A stretch of 13,132 bases of DNA from Candidatus Latescibacterota bacterium (lineage in GTDB: Bacteria > Latescibacterota > UBA2968), in NCBI GenBank assembly GCA_018650745.1, contig JABIFK010000208.1, forward strand, positions 1 to 13,132. Reading direction: 5' to 3'. Both the position numbers and the translations under genes were made by a program. This document shows, piece after piece, positions 6,775 to 13,132 of the stretch. Below the pieces are notes generated by a model that saw only the letters and a list, made by a program, of their open reading frames with translations, did not search any database and was not told the DNA's origin. The number at the start of each line of letters is the position of its first letter. The first letter of the stretch is position 1.

Positions 6775-6801
6775 GGCGATGGTGGTTCATCATCGCCTTT
6801 T
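6775..6801 (+). terminator. Rho-independent terminator of the oadGBA operon
   Basis: GGCGATGGTG (6775-6784) pairs with CATCATCGCC (6788-6797), ten pairs including one G-T, around a GTT loop, followed by TTTT (6798-6801). It lies 90 bases after the oadA stop. A weaker AATGTG/CACATT hairpin (6692-6712) with no clean T-run precedes it. The remaining bases to 6960 hold no gene or confident promoter that I can see. Confidence 0.75.
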
Positions 6802-6960
6802 CATATTTATGGCTGATAGGTTGATGTGATTCAACGGTTTCGTGCTTTACGGCAGGTGGTCTTAATCGATATGTTTTGGGATGGGTCAATGGAACGTAAT
6901 CATTGACTGTTTCGAATGATTGTTTGGTTGGCAATTTTTTTAGGATAAAGTGATCGCGAC

Positions 6961-9087
6961 ATGAACTATTTTAGAAGCAATCGGTTTTTAGACACATTGC
7001 CAGATTGGGAAACAGGCAATCCGCCAGCTGGTGCGTTGGATGATTATTTGCCACGGATGCGTGTCCTGTTGGCTCGGTTGGATAACCCGCAAGAGAAATT
7101 TAAAACTGTGATTGTTGGCGGAACGAATGGCAAAGGGACAACGAGCAGTTTGTTGGCCGCATTGTTACTGGCATCAGATAAACGTGTGGGGTTGTATACA
7201 TCACCTCATTTGCATACGGTGCGGGAACGTATTCAAACTTTGGGCGAGGTTACGCAGCGTGAGATATGGGCAAATGGGGTAACCCACTTATATGAAAAGA
7301 GTCGTGACTTTGAGCGAGAGGGATTGGGGCCATTTAGTAAGTTTGAAGCGCTCACGGCTTTGGCAGCACACCTGTTTGCCGAGGCAGATATTGAATACGG
7401 TATTTTTGAAGTGGGTTTGGGAGGGCGTTATGATGCAACCAACGCTTGGGATTCTGATGTTGCTGCTTTGACAGCCATCCAGTTGGATCATATGGCCTTT
7501 TTGGGGGAAACGGTTACAGAGATTGCATTGGACAAGGTTTATATTGCACGCTCTGAGCGCCCGTTGTTTACTTCTGCGGCTCAGGAAAAAGATGTTTTGA
7601 ACGTGTTAAGGACCGAAAGCAAACGGCGTGGTGTGCATTTGCATATTGTTGATTCAGAATTCGAGGTGTTGGGTGATCGTCGGCCCAAAACCTTTGCACA
7701 AAACGCGGCACTGAGTGTGGCTGTTGGTAAGCATTTGCTGGGTGACACACTTGTTGATGCAGTAGTGCAAGACGTTATGACATCTTCTGTGTGGCCTGGG
7801 CGCTTTGAAGTGGTACAAGACACGCCCCCTGTTGTTTTGGATGGTGCGCACAACCCTGATGCGGTGCGTCTTTTGGTAGCAGACTTGAAAGCGTTGTCCG
7901 ATTCTTGGACGTTCGTTGTGGGGGTTAATGCAGGTCATGCTGCTGCGGGCATTTTAGAATCTCTTGCGCCTCTCGCGCGTCATGTGATATTGACACGTTC
8001 TGCGCATCCAAAAGCACAGGATTTAAGCGCATTCAGGTCCTATCTTCCTACAGATATGTCTGTGACAGAGGAGGAGGAGGGGTTGACGTGTCTTAAAACC
8101 GCATTGACATTTCCTATTGTGCATCCTGTTTGTGTCTTGGGTTCATTGCACCTGGTAGCGCTTGCACGCGAAGTTTTGAATTTGCCGCATGAAAAAGACA
8201 GTTTTAGTGAAGATGTTTTTTTAGAGAGTTTGCATTGTTTGGAAATGGCGTGTCAAAACTTGGATATCGCTTATACACCTGTATCGGATAATGGCAATGT
8301 GGTGTGTTTGCGCAAAGATGGACGCCCGATGTATTTTATGCGCAACAAACATCCATTTAATGATTATGTGTCGGGGCGATTGGCCGAAGATAAAGGGTAT
8401 CAGTATGAGTTGTTTCAGCAAGGTGGGGTGTTGATTCCGCAAACAATGACCGTGTTTAACCCGCTTGCAGATCGGCGGTACGATCGATATAAGACTCATG
8501 TGTCAATTGATGCTATGGTTGAAGATGTGATGACTCAGTTTGATCTTCCTGTGGTGTTAAAGCGCAACCGAGGTTCAATGGCACAGGGTGTTTATTTGGA
8601 AACGGATGTTGGGGGTTTGCGGAACCGTTTACAATCGTTGTGCGAAGAGAGTGGGCGCATGGACAATGTGCTTTTGATTCAAGCATTTGTTGCGGGGCCC
8701 GAATATCGCATTGTGGCCAGCCAAGATGATTTGTTGTTGGCTTATGAAAAACAAAGTGATGCAGGTGTGATGGAAGATCTTAATCCATTGCACCAAGTGG
8801 GTGGCGTTGCTGTGCCTGTTTTAGACCCTCAATTGCTTAAAGATATGCGGGTTTTGGTACGTGCATTGAATGCGGTATTGGATTTGGGTTTTTATGCAAT
8901 TGATGTGATTGCTGGTGCTGACGGATTATTCGTTTTGGAGGTAAACCCCAATCCTATCTGTCATTTCTATAATTTACACAATGGTCGTGGTGACTTTGTG
9001 CGGGTGTATGATTATTTGTTGCAAAAATATGTGTTGGGTGCAATACCTAACATGCCACTCCAACAGACCGCTGTATTGTCGGGGTAA
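6961..9087 (+). CDS. Fusion of FolC-type Mur ligase and ATP-grasp ligase
   Basis: Residues 1-408 form a complete folylpolyglutamate/dihydrofolate synthase-like ligase: P-loop GGTNGKGTT (53-61), YTSPHL (79-84), ERI (89-91), EVGLGGRYDATNAW (150-163), LDH (175-177), the modifiable lysine region ALDKVYIAR (K192), WPGRFEV (278-284) and LDGAHNPDA (293-301). Residues about 420-708 form an ATP-grasp domain: a cap region with SGRLAEDKGY (471-480), LPVVLKRNRGSMAQGV (529-544), GPEYRIV (579-585), and FYAIDVI...GLFVLEVNPNP (644-665) with acidic and Asn magnesium ligands. FolC adds glutamate to pteroate or folate; ATP-grasp enzymes make further amide bonds. The fused partner may cap or extend a gamma-glutamyl chain, but the substrate is unknown. 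MurC-Ddl of Chlamydia is a comparable fusion. There is no internal frameshift or stop. ATG 6961 has only a distant AGGA (6942-6945). If it is the only FolC of the genome it also serves folate synthesis. Confidence 0.88.
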   Translation: MNYFRSNRFLDTLPDWETGNPPAGALDDYLPRMRVLLARLDNPQEKFKTVIVGGTNGKGTTSSLLAALLLASDKRVGLYTSPHLHTVRERIQTLGEVTQREIWANGVTHLYEKSRDFEREGLGPFSKFEALTALAAHLFAEADIEYGIFEVGLGGRYDATNAWDSDVAALTAIQLDHMAFLGETVTEIALDKVYIARSERPLFTSAAQEKDVLNVLRTESKRRGVHLHIVDSEFEVLGDRRPKTFAQNAALSVAVGKHLLGDTLVDAVVQDVMTSSVWPGRFEVVQDTPPVVLDGAHNPDAVRLLVADLKALSDSWTFVVGVNAGHAAAGILESLAPLARHVILTRSAHPKAQDLSAFRSYLPTDMSVTEEEEGLTCLKTALTFPIVHPVCVLGSLHLVALAREVLNLPHEKDSFSEDVFLESLHCLEMACQNLDIAYTPVSDNGNVVCLRKDGRPMYFMRNKHPFNDYVSGRLAEDKGYQYELFQQGGVLIPQTMTVFNPLADRRYDRYKTHVSIDAMVEDVMTQFDLPVVLKRNRGSMAQGVYLETDVGGLRNRLQSLCEESGRMDNVLLIQAFVAGPEYRIVASQDDLLLAYEKQSDAGVMEDLNPLHQVGGVAVPVLDPQLLKDMRVLVRALNAVLDLGFYAIDVIAGADGLFVLEVNPNPICHFYNLHNGRGDFVRVYDYLLQKYVLGAIPNMPLQQTAVLSG

Positions 9088-9136
9088 AAAAGAATATTGA
9101 GGTTTTGGGTTTGGTGCCGATAGTAAAATAATTGCT

Positions 9137-9164
9137 AGGGGCCAGAAGCTTGGTCCCTTGTTTT
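9137..9164 (+). terminator. Terminator after the FolC/ATP-grasp gene
   Basis: AGGGGCCA (9137-9144) pairs with TGGTCCCT (9151-9158) over eight pairs with one G-T, loop GAAGCT, followed by TGTTTT. It lies 50 bases after the stop codon and separates this gene from the exported OmpA-like pair. Confidence 0.7.
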
Positions 9165-9198
9165 GATGCGGCAGTCTCTTTATCTTTTAAAAGCATGT

Positions 9199-9207
9199 TG
9201 TTAAAAT
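9199..9207 (+). promoter_or_regulatory. Extended -10 promoter candidate for the OmpA-like pair
   Basis: TGTTAAAAT (9199-9207) has the TG of an extended -10 and a -10 box TAAAAT with 5 of 6 matches. It lies downstream of the terminator and about 43 bases before the start codon at 9250. The -35 region (TTTATC, 9179-9184, spacer 17) is poor. Confidence 0.35.
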
Positions 9208-9249
9208 TACTGATTAGGTTTGTTTACGTTGTTGCGAGGAGAGGTTGGT

Positions 9250-9915
9250 ATGAAAAAGTGTGCTTGCTTGATGGTTTTATGTCTTTTTGTTTCACCCATG
9301 TGGCTTGATGCTGCTGTGGTGACGAAAGTGTCTGGCAAAGAAATCTATGTTGATGCTGGCAAAAAAGATGGGGTGCAAATTGGTACCATGATGAATGTGT
9401 ATCGTAAAAAAGAAATAGAATCTGAATATGGCAGTATGAAATTTACGACTCAAATATTTTTAGGTCGTATTATGGCATATAAAGTAGGCAGTGACAATAC
9501 GGTTGCACGTGTTCAAGAAATGACCTCTGTCATTGATGAAGGTACTCAAAAAGCTATTTTGAAGAGTGATTTGGTTCAGCCTGCTTTTGTAGTTTCTGCT
9601 GATGGTTTATTTCGAAAAGGTGAGATAGATTTGCTGGCAACAGGCATTCCGACCATGCGGCGTTTGGTGGGGTTTATCAAACGTTTTGATGCGCTTAAAG
9701 TACGCATAGAGGTACATACAGACTCAGATACCAAAAACGGTGTTAAATTGTCGCGGACACAATCTAAGCGTATTCGGGAGTGGTTGGTGAATGACGGTGG
9801 GATTAAGAAAGATACATTGGTACCTGTAGGCTACGGCGATCAGAAGCCGATTGCTGGTCCCAGCAGTGAAGGGCAAAAAGCCAACCGACGTGTGGAAATT
9901 GTGATTGAAGACTGA
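9250..9915 (+). CDS. Exported OmpA-like protein, paralogue 1 (altered peptidoglycan site)
   Basis: ATG 9250 is chosen because a signal peptide starts there (MKKCACLMVLCLFVSPMWLDA, no lipobox) and a GAGGAGAGG site (9236-9244) precedes it; an in-frame TTG at 9220 would bury the signal. The 221-residue product has an N-terminal beta-rich domain (about 22-115) with DGVQIGTMMNVYR and LGRIMAYKVGSDNTVARV, resembling the FlgT C-terminal-type barrel, then an OmpA C-terminal-like domain (about 117-221) ending VGYGDQKPIAG...NRRVEIVIED. Such domains bind diaminopimelate in peptidoglycan. The aspartate is kept (HTD, D158), but the arginine of the usual LSxxRA motif is Gln here (LSRTQ, Q171), the loop before it is two residues shorter, and GHTD is VHTD. 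Binding may be weakened or altered. It is followed after 45 bases by paralogue 2. Confidence 0.88.
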   Translation: MKKCACLMVLCLFVSPMWLDAAVVTKVSGKEIYVDAGKKDGVQIGTMMNVYRKKEIESEYGSMKFTTQIFLGRIMAYKVGSDNTVARVQEMTSVIDEGTQKAILKSDLVQPAFVVSADGLFRKGEIDLLATGIPTMRRLVGFIKRFDALKVRIEVHTDSDTKNGVKLSRTQSKRIREWLVNDGGIKKDTLVPVGYGDQKPIAGPSSEGQKANRRVEIVIED

Positions 9916-9960
9916 TGAAGAGGCAGATGGATGATTTCAAGCGGGATTAAAGGTTCAATT

Positions 9961-10686
9961 ATGAAGCGATTGTTTACATGGGGTATTGTGCTTTTTTTAT
10001 TTTGGGCTGGTGATATTACAGCGCAGGAATTTGTGGTTTTTAAGGTGCACACACCATTTGATATGGGACAGGTGATGCCTGATTCTGGGCGTGTGAATGA
10101 TTTTTATGTGAAAATCGGGACACCCGAAGGTGCCCAGATTGGCACGGTTTTGAATGTTTACCGCGATCAAGATCTCGTTTCTGATGTGGGTAATTTTTCT
10201 GTGAAGGATCGTCAATACATTGGGCGAATGCGTGTGATTTCGACCAATCCAGATTATTCGATCGCTCGGGTGCTTGATTTGGCAGATTATTCTGATCCGC
10301 ACCGTGTTTTGCAGGCGGTGGTAATTGGAGATTATGTACAACCGGTGTTTGTTGTGGCATCTGAAAATTTGTTTGATCAGGGCAGCAGTACTTTGCGGTC
10401 AGAGGCTCAAGTTGAAATTGCACGTGCAGGGCGCTTTATTCAGCGATTTAACCCCATTAAAGTACGGGTAGAAGGCCATACAGATAATACAGGTGATGAA
10501 GATGCCAATATGACCTTGTCGCAAAGCAGGGCAGTAGCTGTGATACAGATTTTAATTAATAATTATAATATTGACGAAGAAATCTTGATTCCGGTGGGGT
10601 ATGGTGAAGCCAAACCTATTGCATCCAATGATACGCCTGAAGGACAGCGCAAAAATAGACGGTTTGAAATTGTGATTGAAAAATGA
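9961..10686 (+). CDS. Exported OmpA-like protein, paralogue 2
   Basis: ATG 9961 opens a good signal peptide (MKRLFTWGIVLFLFWAGDITA, probable cleavage before QEF) with AAGG about eight bases upstream; the in-frame ATG at 9931 would add ten polar residues in front of it. The 241-residue product repeats the architecture of its upstream neighbour: a beta domain with EGAQIGTVLNVYR (56-68), YIGRMRVISTNPDYSIARV (86-104) and VQPVFVVASENLF, then an OmpA-like domain. This copy has the intact peptidoglycan site: GHTDNTG with D175, LSQSRA with R190 at the canonical spacing of 15, and KNRRFEIVIE at the end. It would sit in the periplasm as a soluble or envelope-associated peptidoglycan binder, as no outer-membrane barrel or lipid anchor is present. 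The two genes are a tandem duplication, likely one transcript. Confidence 0.88.
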   Translation: MKRLFTWGIVLFLFWAGDITAQEFVVFKVHTPFDMGQVMPDSGRVNDFYVKIGTPEGAQIGTVLNVYRDQDLVSDVGNFSVKDRQYIGRMRVISTNPDYSIARVLDLADYSDPHRVLQAVVIGDYVQPVFVVASENLFDQGSSTLRSEAQVEIARAGRFIQRFNPIKVRVEGHTDNTGDEDANMTLSQSRAVAVIQILINNYNIDEEILIPVGYGEAKPIASNDTPEGQRKNRRFEIVIEK

Positions 10687-10903
10687 TCACGAAGGGGCGC
10701 AGAACCCCATCTTACCCCACCATGGAAAAACACGGAACCCTCCTACCAAGACCATCTCTTCCAAAATCTCAAATCAAAATCAGAACCGAGAAAACCCATT
10801 TACGTCACCTAAGATGGTATGACAAATCTTATGGTGATTAGAAATAGGCTTTATTTGGGCTTTGATTCTTAAAAAACTCAAAACATAGATCATGAGTGAC
10901 ATG
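10687..10903. other. Noncoding gap with reversed strand composition
   Basis: The 318 bases between the OmpA pair and the next gene hold no gene on either strand that I can support. From about 10687 to 10800 the plus strand is rich in A and C, unlike the G/T-rich genes around it, and includes GGGG/CCCC (10694-10708) and short ACGGAA- and CATGGAA-like words reminiscent of dispersed intergenic repeats. An imperfect inverted repeat CACCTAAGAT/ATCTTATGGTG lies at 10806-10836. No T-run follows it. The stretch may be a decayed repeat element. Confidence 0.35.
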
Positions 10904-10928
10904 ACCGCGTGGATACGCGGTTTTTTTT
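10904..10928 (+). terminator. Rho-independent terminator upstream of the unknown gene
   Basis: ACCGCGT (10904-10910) and ACGCGGT (10915-10921) form a perfect seven-base-pair stem around GGAT, followed by seven T (10922-10928). It lies 217 bases after the OmpA-like gene and just before the candidate promoter of the next gene, so it isolates that gene from upstream transcription. Confidence 0.85.
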
Positions 10929-10941
10929 AGTTAAAAATCAG

Positions 10942-10969
10942 TCAAGACTGAAGTGTGAATGCCGATATC
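10942..10969 (+). promoter_or_regulatory. Sigma-28 (FliA)-like promoter candidate
   Basis: The remembered FliA consensus is TAAAGTTT-N11-GCCGATAA. Here TCAAGACT (10943-10950) is followed by exactly 11 bases and GCCGATAT (10962-10969); the -10 element matches 7 of 8 and the -35 element 5 of 8. The predicted start is at about 10976-10978, 20-40 bases before the plausible start codons. It stands immediately after a strong terminator, where a promoter is expected. No flagellar gene is visible in the window to support it. Confidence 0.35.
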
Positions 10970-11004
10970 ATGAATGTAAGGGAAGCTTTTCATTTTTGTC
11001 TTGG

Positions 11005-11973
11005 ATGATTGATATGTTGGATCTATCACGATTTTCAGATGTTTTGTCTCAGTTTGGTGCAGGTTTTCCAGCTCAGAATTTGTCTGGGAAGCCTAAAGCC
11101 CCATCTTTGACGGCACCTAAGGCTCCTGAACCGAGCAATTTGGCAGATATTCTATCCTTGTCATCGGTGGGGTCTAACAACCCTGGTGCATCATTTGATC
11201 GGCAAGAGCCTTCTGTTGTTGCTGTAAAATCAGATGGTACGTATCGTCCAACACAAGTACAACAGCAATTTAGCTCGAGTTCAAATTTTTCTTTTTCAGC
11301 TTCTTTAAGCCGGGCCACGGTGATACAAAGGGCCAACGCTCAAGGTGGATCGATTACACGGGCAAGCGAGTCTTCGCAGTTTTCATATCGGTCACAAGCT
11401 TTATCTACCCAGCGTCGCGTGGGAAATAGTTTTAGTGAAGCGAGACGTTTTCAGACCGATATGTCTTTTAGCCGAACACGAACACTCTCGCAACGCATGA
11501 GCCCCGAAGTGGGGCAAAAGTTAGAATCGACTGGTCGCCAGGTGACACGACAATTTGAGATTGAAATTTCGTTGGATGCGTCTTTTTTGAAGCAATTTAA
11601 CGTACAAACCGAGGGCCTGGCAGAAGACGAAGATATGTTGGGACAATATTTGGATAATACGGGTGGCTTGGCGGGACAATCTGGCGAGGCGCTAAAGGCC
11701 TTTTTTGATGAAGTGGATCAAATTTTGGCTGATACAGAATCTTTTGTGACCGATACGATGGGTTCCTTCTTAGCGGATGTCAAAGCTGCTTTTGGCCTAA
11801 ATGACTCAGATGCGAGTGCGTTTAATGATATGGTGGTTGAAGAGGTGGCGGCATTTTTTGAAGATGTGGATGACTTCTTAAATGATGCGCGTCAATCTAT
11901 GCGAGCTGGTCCTGACGTGTCCTCTGCATTGCCTGTCGGAAGTGGGATAGAAGAAGCTGCTGCGTTGGTTTAG
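11005..11973 (+). CDS. Unrecognised protein: basic Ser/Arg-rich half plus acidic helical half
   Basis: I do not recognise this 322-residue protein. The frame is open from 10909, inside a terminator, so translation starts later: ATG 11005 or 11014, or TTG 10996, which has AAGGGAAG (10978-10985) upstream. Nothing resembles a signal peptide or membrane helix. Residues 1-80 are Pro/Ser-rich. Residues about 81-185 are rich in Ser, Arg and Gln with alternating aromatic and small polar residues (SSNFSFSASLS, FSYRSQALSTQRR) and almost no Lys. A short predicted strand FEIEISLDASFLKQF follows (184-198). Residues about 205-300 are strongly acidic and helical and contain an internal repeat, AFFDEVDQIL (232-241) and AFFEDVDDFL (283-292). 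The motif TLSQRMSPEVGQKLE is vaguely like flagellin-associated DUF5610 proteins, at low certainty. It sits alone between terminators. Confidence 0.8.
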   Translation: MIDMLDLSRFSDVLSQFGAGFPAQNLSGKPKAPSLTAPKAPEPSNLADILSLSSVGSNNPGASFDRQEPSVVAVKSDGTYRPTQVQQQFSSSSNFSFSASLSRATVIQRANAQGGSITRASESSQFSYRSQALSTQRRVGNSFSEARRFQTDMSFSRTRTLSQRMSPEVGQKLESTGRQVTRQFEIEISLDASFLKQFNVQTEGLAEDEDMLGQYLDNTGGLAGQSGEALKAFFDEVDQILADTESFVTDTMGSFLADVKAAFGLNDSDASAFNDMVVEEVAAFFEDVDDFLNDARQSMRAGPDVSSALPVGSGIEEAAALV

Positions 11974-12034
11974 AGCCAGATGAGAGATTTGGGGTGAGAG
12001 GGCAAACGTATTTAAGGAAAAATGAGTTATAAAT

Positions 12035-12073
12035 AAAAAAGGAGGTTGGCATAAATTGCCAACCTCCTTTTTT
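12035..12073. terminator. Near-perfect bidirectional terminator between convergent genes
   Basis: AAAAAAGGAGGTTGGCA (12035-12051) is the exact complement of TGCCAACCTCCTTTTTT (12057-12073) around the loop TAAAT. The run of A on one side and of T on the other lets it stop transcription from both the gene ending at 11973 and the minus-strand gene ending at 12091. Confidence 0.95.
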
Positions 12074-12090
12074 TGTGTTTGATTGTGACC

Positions 12091-13132
12091 TTATATCTTG
12101 ATGGGGATCATTTTATGGCCGCGGGCCTGAAACTTTTGACCTGTTAAAAGGCGTACCAAGGTGTTGGTCACACGTATGGTGACTTTGTTTTTGCCGCGTT
12201 TAAGCCAAGAAGTATTTCCATGCCAGACATAGGGTGCCCACGCGCGTACCCCCAGTGAGTGTCCATTGATTTGCATTTCGACAATGTCATCAATGTCCTT
12301 GAATGCTTTTTCTAAGTCCAATTCAAATTCTTTGGCACTGGGTAGGGTTCTAAAATTGATCTCTTGGGTAAAGGCCACCGTTCCTGCATAAAAAGGTAAC
12401 CCGAGTGCATCTAGGTCGTAAAATACGCCATTGTCTTTTGGTGCTACAATACGCAGATAGCGACTGCGCCAAGATTTGACTTGGAAACGACCAAATAAAT
12501 AAAGTGCATCAAGCAGACCTGCATCAGGTTTGTCTGCTTCAACACGAATGGCAATCACATTTCTGCCTTTGTTAATGCGTCGGCCTACGGCACACGTGAT
12601 ATTTGAGGGGTCGTAACGAAAGGTTGGGCGAAATGCATTGTTGGGTAATTTGGACCCGTTGATATAGATCTGGTAATCACCTTCTATGGCCAGGCGATCC
12701 ATAACCAATGCCAGCTTGGTTGGCACAACATCGGCAGCAAAAGTTGCGCGATACCAGCATACGATGGGCAAGGAAAACTGTGGCTTTTCGGATGCCAATT
12801 CGAGGGGCAAGTCATAAGAATCTGGCAGGTCGCGTAATTGTTCGATGACGGGTTTGGGTGTGACATCTGCCCAGCGACTGTCGACATAATCTGGTTTATG
12901 CCACCCCTGGCGTGTGCCTCTGTTTAGTGGGTCGAGTTGCATGCGGAAATTGCTGAGACGCAGAGCGTTGTCTTCTTCTGGATCTACTTTCCAATTGCCT
13001 TTTATATCAAAGGTTAAGGGCGCAATTTCTGCAGGTTCGGATGTGCTTTCTTGCTCGTTTGATAAAACCACGAGATGAGACTGATGATTTGAAAATGGGA
13101 GATTGATGATGACTTGGTTGCCCACAATTTCA
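12091..13132 (-). CDS. C-terminal part of a large glycoside-hydrolase-like protein (5' end outside the window)
   Basis: The minus-strand frame is open from the window edge to the stop at 12091-12093, about 346 residues. A GTG at 13123-13125 could be read as a start, but the frame continues beyond it (E-I-V-G-N-Q) and no ribosome-binding site is seen, so this is a truncated gene. Two beta-sandwich modules are visible, numbered from that GTG. At about 40-215 a GH2-type sugar-binding-like domain has GNWKV, DSRWADV, WYRATF and IYINGSKL. At about 216-330 a second has MQINGHSLGVRAWAPYVW, LKRGKNKVTIRVTNTLVRLL, the pattern ending many GH2- and GH106-like (alpha-L-rhamnosidase) enzymes. The catalytic domain would be upstream, outside the window. 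Such proteins degrade plant or algal polysaccharides. The substrate cannot be told. Confidence 0.85.
   Translation of the reverse strand, partial: EIVGNQVIINLPFSNHQSHLVVLSNEQESTSEPAEIAPLTFDIKGNWKVDPEEDNALRLSNFRMQLDPLNRGTRQGWHKPDYVDSRWADVTPKPVIEQLRDLPDSYDLPLELASEKPQFSLPIVCWYRATFAADVVPTKLALVMDRLAIEGDYQIYINGSKLPNNAFRPTFRYDPSNITCAVGRRINKGRNVIAIRVEADKPDAGLLDALYLFGRFQVKSWRSRYLRIVAPKDNGVFYDLDALGLPFYAGTVAFTQEINFRTLPSAKEFELDLEKAFKDIDDIVEMQINGHSLGVRAWAPYVWHGNTSWLKRGKNKVTIRVTNTLVRLLTGQKFQARGHKMIPIKI

Noticed and set aside
9097..9123. A second sigma-28-like match, TTGAGGTT-N11-GCCGATAG, upstream of the OmpA-like pair.
   Set aside because: The terminator hairpin at 9137-9164 lies just downstream of its predicted start, so it would stop its own transcript; the extended -10 at 9199-9207 is better placed.
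10909..11004. The GTG at 10909 as start of the unknown protein.
   Set aside because: It lies inside the stem of a strong terminator, has no ribosome-binding site and would add a Cys/Arg-rich extension unlike the rest of the protein.
1..13132. Defence system, CRISPR array, integrated phage or transposon.
   Set aside because: No direct-repeat array, transposase, integrase or toxin-antitoxin pair is visible; recQ alone is a housekeeping helicase here.

Overview
The window is ordinary chromosomal DNA of a Gram-negative bacterium. There are no rRNA or tRNA genes, no CRISPR array, no transposase and no phage genes. Two secreted proteins with OmpA-type peptidoglycan-binding ends indicate an outer envelope, and a membrane-bound biotin-dependent decarboxylase indicates a sodium-coupled central metabolism. 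The coding strands are rich in G and T, with many TTG leucine codons, and overall base composition looks moderate to AT-leaning by eye. The mixture (Campylobacter-like carboxyltransferase, small HEAT protein, large multidomain glycosidase, several unrecognised proteins) suggests an uncultured lineage, possibly a candidate phylum, but no marker here fixes the taxonomy.

Left part (1-3150): the tail of a probable membrane protein; a candidate small structured RNA with its own extended -10 promoter and T-run end; recQ; a small HEAT-repeat/zinc-ribbon protein; and a YbeD/DUF493-like protein. The terminator of the HEAT gene is nested with the apparent promoter of the DUF493 gene.

Middle part (3180-6800): an oadG-oadB-oadA operon for a sodium-pumping oxaloacetate decarboxylase: gamma anchor, beta sodium channel/decarboxylase, and alpha carboxyltransferase with a biotinyl domain. 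It has a plausible promoter in front and a good hairpin terminator behind. The alpha subunit belongs to the RDGFQS-type branch seen in Campylobacter-like PycB proteins.

Next (6961-9165) is a 708-residue fusion of a complete FolC-type Mur ligase with a complete ATP-grasp ligase. I consider it the most unusual gene of the window: two different ATP-dependent amide-bond-forming enzymes on one chain, in the opposite order to cyanophycin synthetase.

Right part (9250-13132): a tandem pair of diverged exported OmpA-like proteins, one of which has lost the arginine expected to bind diaminopimelate; an unrecognised 322-residue protein with a basic Ser/Arg-rich half and an acidic helical half, preceded by a sequence resembling a sigma-28 promoter; then a near-perfect bidirectional terminator shared with the convergent, truncated C-terminal part of a large glycoside-hydrolase-like protein on the minus strand.

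All functions are read from motifs and remembered family features; no database search was possible.
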